Of a stretch of DNA of 64,000 bases, positions 20,242-29,500 are shown in pieces. The notes beneath the pieces were generated by a model. The model was not told the origin of the DNA. It worked only from the letters and a program-made list of their open reading frames with translations, and did not search any database. Source of the stretch: Flavobacteriales bacterium (GTDB lineage Bacteria > Bacteroidota > Bacteroidia > Flavobacteriales_F > PHOS-HE28); contig JADJQW010000004.1 of assembly GCA_016712535.1 (NCBI GenBank), forward strand, positions 248,001 through 312,000, given 5' to 3'. Position 1 is the stretch's first letter. Every line of letters begins with the position of its first letter. Position numbers and translations under genes: made by a program.

Positions 20242-21075
20242 ATGAACAAGGCCATACAAGCGGAGCGCCCCAAGGTGCGCGATGGCGATAGCCGCCGCAG
20301 TCCCTTGCCCAAGTGGCTCTTCCTGCCGTTGCGCCTGATCTACAAGGGCTGGTTCATCTTCGTGTTCTTCAGCTCGCTGGTGCTGCTCTATGTCCCGTTC
20401 CGCATCCTGCTCTATACCCCGCAGCGCTACTACAAGGCTTTCCGCCTCAAGCGCATCTGGGCCCGCTACCTGGCCTGCGCCAGCGGTGTTCCGCCCCGCA
20501 TCGTGAGCAAAGCGCCCCTGCCCGAGCCACCGTACGTGATCTGCTGCAATCACAGCAGCTACATCGACATCATCCAGATGTACAATGTGATCCCGCGCTA
20601 CTTCCTGTTCATCGGCAAGTACGAGCTGTTGAAGTGGCCGCTCTTCAACATGTTCTTCAAGGGCATGAACATCGCGGTGAACCGGAACGACCGGGGCGAG
20701 GCGGCGAGAGCCTTCCGCAAGGCGGCGCAAGCCATCGACCGAGGAACCAGCATCGCCATTTTCCCCGAAGGGACCATCCCGGCTTTCACTCCGCGCATGA
20801 AACCGTTCAAGGATGGCGCCTTCAAGCTGGCGATCGAGAAGCAGGTGCCCATCGTGCCAGTGACCTTCATTGACCATTGGAGGCTCTTCGGTGAGCCGAT
20901 CGAGCTGCTTTCGCGCGCGCGGCCTGGCATCGCCCGGACGGTGATCCATGCCCCAATGTCAACCATTGGCCTTAGCGATCCAGACGTGCCAGCGTTGCGG
21001 AAACGCGTTTACGAGGTGATCGAGGGGCCGCTCTTGGACGACGATGCCCGGCAAGCACGAACTTCGCGGCCATGA
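20242..21075 (+). CDS. plsC: 1-acyl-sn-glycerol-3-phosphate acyltransferase family protein
   Basis: A 277-residue PlsC-type acyltransferase of phospholipid synthesis, expected at the inner membrane. A hydrophobic segment (WFIFVFFSSLVLLYVPF) precedes the catalytic domain. Catalytic motif I is NHSSYID (H-x4-D) and motif III is IFPEGTIP; VPIVPVTF follows. The stop overlaps gatC in an ATGA junction. Confidence 0.9.
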   Translation: MNKAIQAERPKVRDGDSRRSPLPKWLFLPLRLIYKGWFIFVFFSSLVLLYVPFRILLYTPQRYYKAFRLKRIWARYLACASGVPPRIVSKAPLPEPPYVICCNHSSYIDIIQMYNVIPRYFLFIGKYELLKWPLFNMFFKGMNIAVNRNDRGEAARAFRKAAQAIDRGTSIAIFPEGTIPAFTPRMKPFKDGAFKLAIEKQVPIVPVTFIDHWRLFGEPIELLSRARPGIARTVIHAPMSTIGLSDPDVPALRKRVYEVIEGPLLDDDARQARTSRP

Positions 21076-21368
21076 AGATCGACGAGGCCACCCTGGACCG
21101 CATTGCCGAACTGGCACGCTTGGATTACAGCGAACCGGCCGCGCGCAGAGCCATTCTCGCCGACATGGAGAAGGTGCTCACCTTCGTGGAGAAGCTCAAC
21201 GAAGTGGATACCACCGGCGTGGAGCCACTGATCTTCATGACCGATGAGGCCGATGTGCTCCGCGAGGACCTGGCCGAGACGACCATCACGAAGAAGGAAG
21301 CCTTGATGAACGCACCGGTGAAGGACAGCGATTACTTCAAGGTGCCGAGGGTGGTGGATAAGGGCTGA
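21072..21368 (+). CDS. gatC: Asp-tRNA(Asn)/Glu-tRNA(Gln) amidotransferase subunit C
   Basis: A 98-residue GatC, the small subunit that stabilises GatAB in transamidation of mischarged Asp-tRNA(Asn) or Glu-tRNA(Gln). It shows the family pattern: KIDEATLDRIAELARLDYSE, then MEKVLTFVEKLNEVDT, then VEPLIFM and LREDLAET, ending YFKVPRVVDKG. GatA and GatB are not in this window. Translationally coupled to plsC. Confidence 0.93.
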   Translation: MKIDEATLDRIAELARLDYSEPAARRAILADMEKVLTFVEKLNEVDTTGVEPLIFMTDEADVLREDLAETTITKKEALMNAPVKDSDYFKVPRVVDKG

Positions 21369-21404
21369 GGGTCCATGACGACCCGGCCGCTGCGCTGTTG
21401 ACAC

Positions 21405-22124
21405 ATGAAGACCGAGCTGAGGGTTGCCGGCATGACCTGCGAAGGCTGCGCGGCGAAGGTCGCCCATCTGTTGCGGCAGCTTCCCGGAGTGGAAGAGGTG
21501 CGTGTTGATCATGCACAGGGGCTGGCCGTGATCAAGTCGAGGCGCGTTGTGTCCGAAGCAGATGCTTCCGGTGCATTGCATGGAACGAAGTACCAGGTGG
21601 TCTTGGAGGCCGGAGAAAAGGAAGCGAACGACATGGAGCCGTTCGCCCTGCGCACCTACTACCCGCTCGCCTTGGTGATCAGCTTCATCACGCTTGTTTC
21701 TGCGATCACCTCGTGGAGCCACGGAACCATCGACCCCATGCGCTTCATGGCGCACTTCATGGCGGGCTTCTTCATCGCCTTCTCATTCTTCAAGCTGCTC
21801 GATGTGCGTGGCTTCGCCGATAGCTACGCGGGCTACGACCTGCTGGCGATGAAATGGAAAGGCTATGGCCTAGTGTACCCCTTCATCGAATCGGCACTGG
21901 GCGCGGGTTATCTGCTCGTGGCCCATGCGTGGTGGCTGAATGTGGCCACCATCGGGGTCATGGGCTTCAGCCTGCTGGGCGTTTTGCGCGCGGTGCTGAA
22001 CAAGCAGAGGATTCGCTGCGCGTGCTTGGGCACCGTCTTCAATCTTCCTATGAGCACGGTGACCATCGCGGAAGACGCGCTGATGATCGCGATGGCGGCG
22101 CTGATGCTCGTGCTCGGCGCATGA
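21405..22124 (+). CDS. HMA metal-binding domain fused to a MauE/DoxX-like membrane domain
   Basis: A 239-residue protein. Residues 1-70 are a heavy-metal-associated domain with the metal-binding MTCEGCAAK (CxxC). Residues about 80-239 hold four to five membrane helices (YYPLALVISFITLVSAI, FMAHFMAGFFIAFSFF, YPFIESALGAGYLLVAHAW, ALMIAMAALMLVLGA) with a CxC pair in RIRCACLGTVFNLP before the last helix, as in MauE/MerC-like redox or metal membrane proteins. A role in copper or mercury handling is inference; no P-type ATPase or metal regulator is nearby. Confidence 0.75.
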   Translation: MKTELRVAGMTCEGCAAKVAHLLRQLPGVEEVRVDHAQGLAVIKSRRVVSEADASGALHGTKYQVVLEAGEKEANDMEPFALRTYYPLALVISFITLVSAITSWSHGTIDPMRFMAHFMAGFFIAFSFFKLLDVRGFADSYAGYDLLAMKWKGYGLVYPFIESALGAGYLLVAHAWWLNVATIGVMGFSLLGVLRAVLNKQRIRCACLGTVFNLPMSTVTIAEDALMIAMAALMLVLGA

Positions 22125-22130
22125 TGCGCG

Positions 22131-23054
22131 TCAAGCCTCAGCGGCGACCTTCTCCTTGTGCGTGATCAACGGCGCCGCGCTGTTCTTCTTTGGCAATCCA
22201 TCGCTCCAGCGCGCACGTGGCCGCGTGCCCAATTCCCGCCAGCCGAAGACCAAGGTGATCGTGACGGCGCTGATGAAATTGACCACCACGAAGCCCGTCA
22301 CGAAGTTGGCATTGCCCGCATGCCAATCGGGCAGCACCGGTATGATGAAAAAGGCGCAGTTGCTGATGATCTGCATGATGAGGAGCACGGTGCCGCTGTG
22401 CGTCATGTTGTAGGTCCAGCCCAGCAGGATCGTGAGGCTCACCATGCTCAGCAGGAATACCGGCCAGGGGTATCCGTCGGGCACGCCCTCGCCCACCAGC
22501 AGCATCGGCAGGTACCAGAGCCCCCAAGAGATGCCCACGAGCAGGCAAGAGCGGAAAGCGCTGTAACGCTCTTGCATGCGGGTCACGCAGAATTTCATCC
22601 AGGCCGTCTCCTCCACGAAGGCGATGCCGACGATGAACGGCATGTTGTTCAGCAACAGACCAAGGCTGTGAATAAGGCCGCCCGGCCCATTTCCTGCGGC
22701 CCACCCAGGCCAACCGTCGATGCCAAGCAGCCAGATCCCGAACACGCCCAAGTAGGTGAATAGGAACTTCCAGCCGAAGGCCAGCGCATACCATTGGGGC
22801 CCCACGCGCCATTTGAAGAAGGCGCCGAAGAGGTTGCGGAGCCCGGCGCTGCCCTCAAACCATGCCGTGAGCAGAATGGCGAAGAGCAGCGGTCCGAAGG
22901 CCCTGAGACGGAACACATTATGCGCAGTCGGGTCGTCGTGGATGCGGGCCCCCTCCGGAAGATGCCAATCAACGAAGCCGACCACGGCGAATTGGAAGCC
23001 GAGCGTGAGTGCCACGAAGGTGAGCACCGGGTAACGGGCAAGGGTGGTTTTCAT
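22131..23054 (-). CDS. CPBP-family membrane protein, catalytic residues lost
   Basis: A 307-residue multi-helix protein of the CPBP (CAAX/abortive-infection) family. The three motifs can be placed but each is altered. EExxxR reads EETAWM followed by KFCVTRMQ (Arg to Met). FxxxH reads SWGLWYLPM (His to Tyr). The last helix, which normally carries a His before Ala-Ser-Phe, reads IMQIISNCAFF. It is therefore probably not a protease and may act as a membrane scaffold or binding protein. A TAGTTTCG box lies 11 bases before the start. Convergent with the HMA gene, 6 bases apart. Confidence 0.75.
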   Translation of the reverse strand: MKTTLARYPVLTFVALTLGFQFAVVGFVDWHLPEGARIHDDPTAHNVFRLRAFGPLLFAILLTAWFEGSAGLRNLFGAFFKWRVGPQWYALAFGWKFLFTYLGVFGIWLLGIDGWPGWAAGNGPGGLIHSLGLLLNNMPFIVGIAFVEETAWMKFCVTRMQERYSAFRSCLLVGISWGLWYLPMLLVGEGVPDGYPWPVFLLSMVSLTILLGWTYNMTHSGTVLLIMQIISNCAFFIIPVLPDWHAGNANFVTGFVVVNFISAVTITLVFGWRELGTRPRARWSDGLPKKNSAAPLITHKEKVAAEA

Positions 23055-23228
23055 GCTTCGTGGGCGAAACTAGACGGCTCAAATAGCCTTTGCCGTTAAG
23101 GCTGCGCTGCTAAACTCACATGTTCCTGTGAACTGCGATGGATCGCGCGCCATTGATGAATAGGCCCAGATTCTGTTTGGAAACGTGAAGGCTGGTGCGT
23201 CACTTCGCTGCCTCAAACCCAAACCACG

Positions 23229-26200
23229 ATGATGAATTTCTTTACCCTTCGGGCACTCGGATGCGGCCTGGCCGTGGCCGGAGCTCTCGGCCTTGCGGCG
23301 CAGTCGCGCATGGATACGCGCTCCAAGGCGGATCGGCCGAACGTCGCCGGTGCCGCCCTGCGCCGAGCTCCGCAGGCACAGCTGAAGCACAATAACAGCA
23401 ATGGCCTCGTTTCGCGCGGCGGCGGCTATTGCGCGGCGAGCGCCTCAGGCTCCATCGATTTCGATCTCGATGAGCGGATCGTCAACGTCGCCTTCTCGAA
23501 CATCAACAATGCCACGGCCAACGCGGCACCCATCGCGCCGGCCTACACCTTGTACCCCACGCCAGCGGGCAATGTGACCGCAGGTATGACCTACACCCTG
23601 AGCGTGAACGTGAACACCACCACGCTCACCACCGGGTTCAGCGAGAGCCAAGTGCTGGCTTGGATCGATTACAATCAGGACTTCGATTTCGGCGATGCCG
23701 GAGAGCAGGTGCTGATCTCCGCGATCGGAGCGCTTGATATCTACTCGGGTGATGTCACCATTCCCTTGGGCGCCACCTTGGGCACCACGCGAATGCGCAT
23801 CCGCTTGCACGACACGCACGACGGCACCGATTACATCAATGTCTTCAACGACACTCCCTGCGGCGATGCGAGCTACGGCGAGATCGAGGACTATGTGCTG
23901 AACATCACCGCTGGCGGCGGCGGCGCCCCGTCCAACGACCTTTGCGCGAACGCAGCCCTGATCGGAGTGAATTCCATCTGCGTGACCACTGCAGGCACCA
24001 CGGAGAATGCCACGCAGTCGGTTGCCCCAGCGGCATGCAGCGGCTTCACGGCAACCTCGGCGAATGATGTATGGTTCACGTTCACGGCAACCACGGCAAG
24101 CACCACGATTGAAGTGACCGGTGCCGGTGACGCCACCACTGGCATGGATCCCGTGCTGGAAGCATTCAGCGGCACCTGCGCAACGCTCACATCCTTGGGC
24201 TGCATCGATGCCACGTTGCGCGGCGGCACGGAATCGCTCACCATCACCACCACGCCGGGCACGAGCTACTTCTATCGCGTGTATTACTGGCCGTACGTTC
24301 CCCAGACCGTCTTCGGCTATACCACCTGTGTGATCAGCGTGGGCGCTGGAAGCGCCCCGCCGAATGACCTCTGCACCAATGCCTCTGTAATCGGGGTGAA
24401 TGCCACGTGCGTGAGCACGCCCGGCACCACGGAGAACGCCACGCAATCACTGGCGCCAGCCGCTTGCAGCGGCTTCACGGCGACCTCAGCGAACGATGTG
24501 TGGTACACCTTCACCGCCACGGCCGCGAGCACCACGATCGAAGTGACCGGAGCGGGCGATGCCACCACCGGCATGGATCCAGTGCTTGAGGCCTTCAGCG
24601 GCAGCTGCATCGCGCTCACCTCCTTGGGGTGCATCGATGCAACCCTGCGCGGCGGCACCGAGACGCTCACGATCACCACCACTCCGGGCACGACCTACCT
24701 GTACCGCGTGTACTACTGGCCATATGTTCCGCAGACCGTTTTCGGCTTCACCACCTGCGTGATCGCGGGAGGCGGTGGCGGCACTCCTCCGAATGATGAT
24801 TGCACCGGCGCCGTCGCCGCGAACATCGCTGTGCCTGGCTCCAACACCTTCAGCGGTGACAACACCGGAGCCACGGAGGACGGAACCACAGGGTTCGTGA
24901 TCGTCTGGGAGGCGTTCACCATCGCTGCATGCGCCAACGTGGACATCAATTATTGCGTGCCCGGGTCCGAGTTCGACGACTTCCTCGTCAATCTGTCCGT
25001 GGGTTGCCCTGACTTCCTTACCGGAATCCTCACAGGAACCGTTTCTGTTGACAACTGCACGCTGAGCTTCGCGGAACTCGCTGCTGGCACCTACTACATC
25101 CCCGTGCTCGTTGATCCAGTGAACACGCCGGTTGGCGCTTACAGCATCGAGGTGATCACAACCGCTTGCGGTGGCGGTGGCACCCCGCCCAACGATCTCT
25201 GCACGGCCGTGACCCCGGTGGGCCTCAGTGTGCCGGGCAGCGTTGATTTCAGCGGCGATAACACCGGGGCCACCGATACTGAAGAGCTCGGCTTCGGCAA
25301 CGTATGGCACTCCTTCACGACCACGGAATGCGCCAATATCACGTTGTCGTACTGCGCTACCACGCCGGCCTTCGAGAACTCGTTCCTCAACCTCTTCATC
25401 GGCTGCCCATTCACCGATTTCGTGGAGGCAGCCTCCTTTGAGACCACGAGCTGCGGCAACGATAACGTGACCATCCAATACACGAACGTGCCTGCCGGCA
25501 CCTATTACTACCCCGTGCTCACCGATGTCGGTTCCGTTGGGCCGTACACCATCAACGTGGCAGCAGCACCTTGCGCACCGCCGAGCGATTACTGCGAGGC
25601 CAGCGCGAACTCGCTGCAGTTCGAGAAGATCAGCAACGTGACTTTCGCAGGGATCAACAACAACAGCGTGAGCAATGCAGGCTATGAGGATTTCACGCTG
25701 GGCACGGCCGCTTCCGTGGTGGCCGGCCAATCCTACCCGTTGAGCGTCACCACCGCTGGCGGTTTCGCCACCGATCAGGTGCTGGCTTGGGTGGATTGGG
25801 ACCATAACTCCGTGTTCGATGCCGGTGAGATCATCTTCAGCTCCGCGCCGGGCATTGGCCCCTTCAATGGGAATGTGACCGTGCCGCTCACGGCTGCGGC
25901 TGGACCAACGCGCATGCGCGTCCGCTTGCACGACACCTATGTGGGCGCCAACTATCCGAACACCCCGAACCCTACACCGTGCGACACCAGCACATACGGC
26001 CAAGTGGAGGATTACACGGTGGACATGATCGGCATCATCACCGGGGCGTCGGGCCTGAGCGAGGCGGAATTCGGCGTGTACCCGAACCCGACCGATGGCA
26101 ACATGATCGTGCGCACCGGAAACCTGCACGGCAGCGTGCTCATCGAGGTGATGGACGCCTTGGGCCGCGTGGCCTTTGCGGAGCAGCGCACGGTGGCCAA

Positions 26201-26309
26201 GTCCTCCAGCATGCCGATCAGCTTGGCCGGTATTCTGGCCAAGGGCACGTATCTGGTGCGGATGTCGACCACCGACGCCCGTGAGGAGCAGCGCATCGTG
26301 ATCCGCTGA
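23229..26309 (+). CDS. Large T9SS type A surface protein with two GEVED domains
   Basis: A 1026-residue secreted protein. Signal peptide at residues 1-25, then a GEVED domain (about 75-235, with VLAWIDYNQDFDFGDAGE and GEIEDYVLNI). Four beta-sandwich repeats follow, each beginning P-[PS]-N-D-[LD]-C; the first two are almost identical and the last two are a second subtype (GDNTGAT). A second GEVED domain (about 785-940, VLAWVDWDHNSVFDAGE, GQVEDYTVDM) precedes a type A sorting domain (YPNPTDGNMIV to RIVIR). Predicted to be exported by T9SS and placed on the surface. The binding target is unknown. Confidence 0.88.
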   Translation: MMNFFTLRALGCGLAVAGALGLAAQSRMDTRSKADRPNVAGAALRRAPQAQLKHNNSNGLVSRGGGYCAASASGSIDFDLDERIVNVAFSNINNATANAAPIAPAYTLYPTPAGNVTAGMTYTLSVNVNTTTLTTGFSESQVLAWIDYNQDFDFGDAGEQVLISAIGALDIYSGDVTIPLGATLGTTRMRIRLHDTHDGTDYINVFNDTPCGDASYGEIEDYVLNITAGGGGAPSNDLCANAALIGVNSICVTTAGTTENATQSVAPAACSGFTATSANDVWFTFTATTASTTIEVTGAGDATTGMDPVLEAFSGTCATLTSLGCIDATLRGGTESLTITTTPGTSYFYRVYYWPYVPQTVFGYTTCVISVGAGSAPPNDLCTNASVIGVNATCVSTPGTTENATQSLAPAACSGFTATSANDVWYTFTATAASTTIEVTGAGDATTGMDPVLEAFSGSCIALTSLGCIDATLRGGTETLTITTTPGTTYLYRVYYWPYVPQTVFGFTTCVIAGGGGGTPPNDDCTGAVAANIAVPGSNTFSGDNTGATEDGTTGFVIVWEAFTIAACANVDINYCVPGSEFDDFLVNLSVGCPDFLTGILTGTVSVDNCTLSFAELAAGTYYIPVLVDPVNTPVGAYSIEVITTACGGGGTPPNDLCTAVTPVGLSVPGSVDFSGDNTGATDTEELGFGNVWHSFTTTECANITLSYCATTPAFENSFLNLFIGCPFTDFVEAASFETTSCGNDNVTIQYTNVPAGTYYYPVLTDVGSVGPYTINVAAAPCAPPSDYCEASANSLQFEKISNVTFAGINNNSVSNAGYEDFTLGTAASVVAGQSYPLSVTTAGGFATDQVLAWVDWDHNSVFDAGEIIFSSAPGIGPFNGNVTVPLTAAAGPTRMRVRLHDTYVGANYPNTPNPTPCDTSTYGQVEDYTVDMIGIITGASGLSEAEFGVYPNPTDGNMIVRTGNLHGSVLIEVMDALGRVAFAEQRTVAKSSSMPISLAGILAKGTYLVRMSTTDAREEQRIVIR
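23925..24768 (+). repeat. Two near-identical tandem coding repeats
   Basis: Two units of about 420 bases inside the GEVED protein, the first starting near 23925 and the second near 24350. They share long identical peptide stretches (ACSGFTATSANDVW, TIEVTGAGDATTGMDPVL, VYYWPYVPQTVFG). The low divergence suggests recent duplication or ongoing conversion. Confidence 0.8.
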
Positions 26310-26328
26310 GCCTTCTGAATCGAGTTTT

Positions 26329-26360
26329 GCGGGGCGGCCGATTCGGCCGCCCCGCTCTTT
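26329..26360 (+). terminator. Rho-independent terminator after the GEVED protein gene
   Basis: GCGGGGCGGCCG and CGGCCGCCCCGC form a 12-bp GC stem with a three-base loop, followed by TCTTTTT. It starts 20 bases after the stop codon. Confidence 0.85.
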
Positions 26361-26583
26361 TTCGTGAATGCGGCTCGCGGTTGTGGATAAATCATTCGAT
26401 GGATCGGACGAATCGGCCTGCGAGCACTGGAATATTTGCCCCTCAATGCAGAGGCTTACAGGTCAAACAGCGGGATTCCGCTGGTCGTGCCGGTCGAACC
26501 AGGCGACGAACCATGGAAATGCCTTGTCCTGAACCTGCGGCAGCCCCCGCCAACGCCCACTGTCAGAACCCAAATCGTTTACC

Positions 26584-29500
26584 ATGATCAGACATCTTCT
26601 CTTCAGTCTCATCGCCGTCTGGGGCCTTGCTCCAATGGCCGCCTTCGCGCAGCCTGCCAACGACGATTGCGCCGGTGCGATTGAGCTCACGCCCAACGCC
26701 ACTTGCATCCCTGTGGCAGGGGATGTTACCGATGCGACCCAGAGCATACCGGGTCCCGCGTTCTGCGATGGATTCAATGCCACACCGGATGACGATGTGT
26801 GGTACCGTTTCACCGCAACGGCTACGGACCATCTGATCCTGGTGCAGGGCAGTACCAGTTTCGATGCGGTGATCCAGCTTCGGGGCGGCGCATGCAACGG
26901 TGCGCCCATCGATTGCCAGGACGTGGTGAGCGCGGGCGGGCTCGAAGTGCTGGAGGCCACCGGCCTCACGGTGGGGACTGAATACCTGGTGCGCGTGTTC
27001 TCCTACGGGGCCACGGTTCCGGCCACTACCACCTTCACCATCTGCATCACCACGGGCACCGTGCCGCCCAACGATAACTGCGCCGGCGCCATCGAGCTCT
27101 TCCCTTCGTCCTCGTGCGATCCGGTGGCTGGCACAACGGAGAACGCCACCGCAAGCATTACCGGGCTGGTGACGTGCACGGGCAATCTGGCCAACCCGAA
27201 TGACGATGTCTGGTACAGTTTCGTGGCCACCAGCATTGACCACACGGTGATCGTGGCGCCGAGCGCCTCATTCAATCCAGTGATCCAGCTGCGCGATGGA
27301 AGCGGGGGCTGCAATGGCGCGCCGATCAGCTGCCAGAATGCAGGTGGCGCCGGGATCAATGAGGCCATGAGCCTCACAGGCCTCACGGTGGGCGTGACCT
27401 ACTTCCTGCGTGTCTTCCATTTCGAAGCGATCGCACCAGCCACGCACACGTTCACCATCTGCGTGACCACCGGCCTGGCCCTCCCCAATGATGCCTGCGC
27501 CGATGCCATCGTGCTCACCCCTGGAGCCGTTTGCAACCCCGTGACGGGCACCACGGAAAACGCGACGGAGAGCATACCCGGACTTGTTGATTGCTCAGGC
27601 AATCTGGCCAATGCGAATGACGATGTGTGGTACGCCTTCGTGGCCACCGCCACGGAGCACTCGGTGACCGTGGTGCCGAGCGCTTCGTTCAATGCGGCGG
27701 TGCAACTGCGCGATGGAAGCGGCGGCTGCAACGGATCGCCGATCACCTGCCAGGACGCGGCAGGTGCGGGGCAGACCGAATTGATGAGCCTCACGGGCCT
27801 CACGATCGGCAATACCTACTTCCTGCGCGTGTTCCATTTCGAAGCGATCGCACCCGCCACCCACACGTTCACCATCTGCATCACCAATGGCTTGGCGCCG
27901 CCCAATGACGATTGCGCCAATGCCATCGAGCTCAGCCCGAATCCCGTCTGCAACCCGGTGGCGGGAACCACGGAGAACGCCACAGGGAGCATCGCTGGGC
28001 TGGTGACCTGCTCCGGTTTCCTGGGAAACCCGAACGATGATGTCTGGTACACGTTCGTGGCCACCGCCACGGAGCATGTGGTGAACGTCGATGTGAGCGC
28101 TGGATTCGACCCGGTGGTGCAGCTCCGCGATGGCACCACGGGCTGCAACGGTGCGCCCATCATCTGTTATGCCGAGGGCTCAACTGGCGTAGGCGTGAGC
28201 TTGAACTTCACTGGGCTCACCATCGGAAACACCTACTTCCTTCGGGTATTCCATTACCAAGCCTCCGCGCCGACGACCTCCACCTTCACCATCTGCGTGC
28301 AGGGCCCAGCACCGCTGACCTGCGATGCCGATGCCAGCACCCTCTCTCCCAACCGGCCCGAGGTCTGCTTCGAGGACGGCCCAACGCTCATTGATGCTGC
28401 TTTCGATTCCCTGCCTGCCGTGCCGGTCGGCTATCAGGTGCTGCATGTGCTCACCTCCGGGCCCGACCTCGTCATTGAGCAGACCGGCGCTGCCCCGGCC
28501 TTCTTCGTTGATGCCTTGGGCGATTACACCATCCACACGCTTGTTTACGACCCGAATACCCTCGACCTGAGCGGTGTAGTGCTAGGTGTCACGCAAGCGG
28601 GTGAGATCCTCAGCCAGCTCATTCAAGGCGGAGGAACCGTATGCGGCAGCCTCGATGTAGCGGGTGCTCCTGTGGCCGTGATCGAATGCCTTGAGTGCGA
28701 AGCCGATGCAGGCACCATCACCGCCGATGATGAATCTGTTTGCCTGGAAGCTGGTGAAGCCACCATTTCCGCTGCGCCTGACGGCAACGCGGTTGTGCCC
28801 AGTGGCTACAGCGTGGTTTACGTGCTCACCACAGGTGGTGACCTCGTGATCCTCGATGCCGGTGCTGACCCCACCTTCACGGTGAACACAGCTGGCGACT
28901 ACACGATCCACACCTTGGTCTACGACCCGGCCACATTGGACCTGGGCATCGTTGAGTTCGGCGTCACCACCGGCGGCGATGTGCTCCAATACATCCTGGA
29001 CAATGCGATTTGCGCCAGCCTTGATGCTGCGGGTGCGCCGATCACTGTGGAGGATTGCGCGTGCCTTGCCAATGCAGGAACCATCACCGCTGATCAGGAC
29101 ACCTATTGCCTCGATGCCGGCGGATCCGTGATCATCGTGGCAACGCCGAACGGCGATGCAGTGGTGCCCAGCGGCTATGAGACCTTGTATGTCCTCACGC
29201 AAGGTGCTGGCCTGGTGATCCTGGAAGCGGATGTTGCGCCCTTCTTCCAAGTGGAGGAGGTCGGCGACTACACGATCCACACCTTGGTGTACGATCCGAA
29301 CACCTTGGATTTGGGCATCGTTGAGTTCGGCGTCACCACCGGCTTCGATGTGATCCAGTACATCACGGACAACAGCATCTGCGCGAGCCTTGATGCTGCG
29401 GGTGCTCCCATGACGGTGGAGAATTGCATCGTGTGTGATGCCACTGCAGGTGAACTGGCCATCGACGCGAGCCCGGTCTGCCTGATGATGGGCGAGGCCC

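Noticed and set aside
24486..26129. 547-codon minus-strand frame
   Set aside because: Antisense to the repeat-rich GEVED protein; it simply inherits the repeat period.
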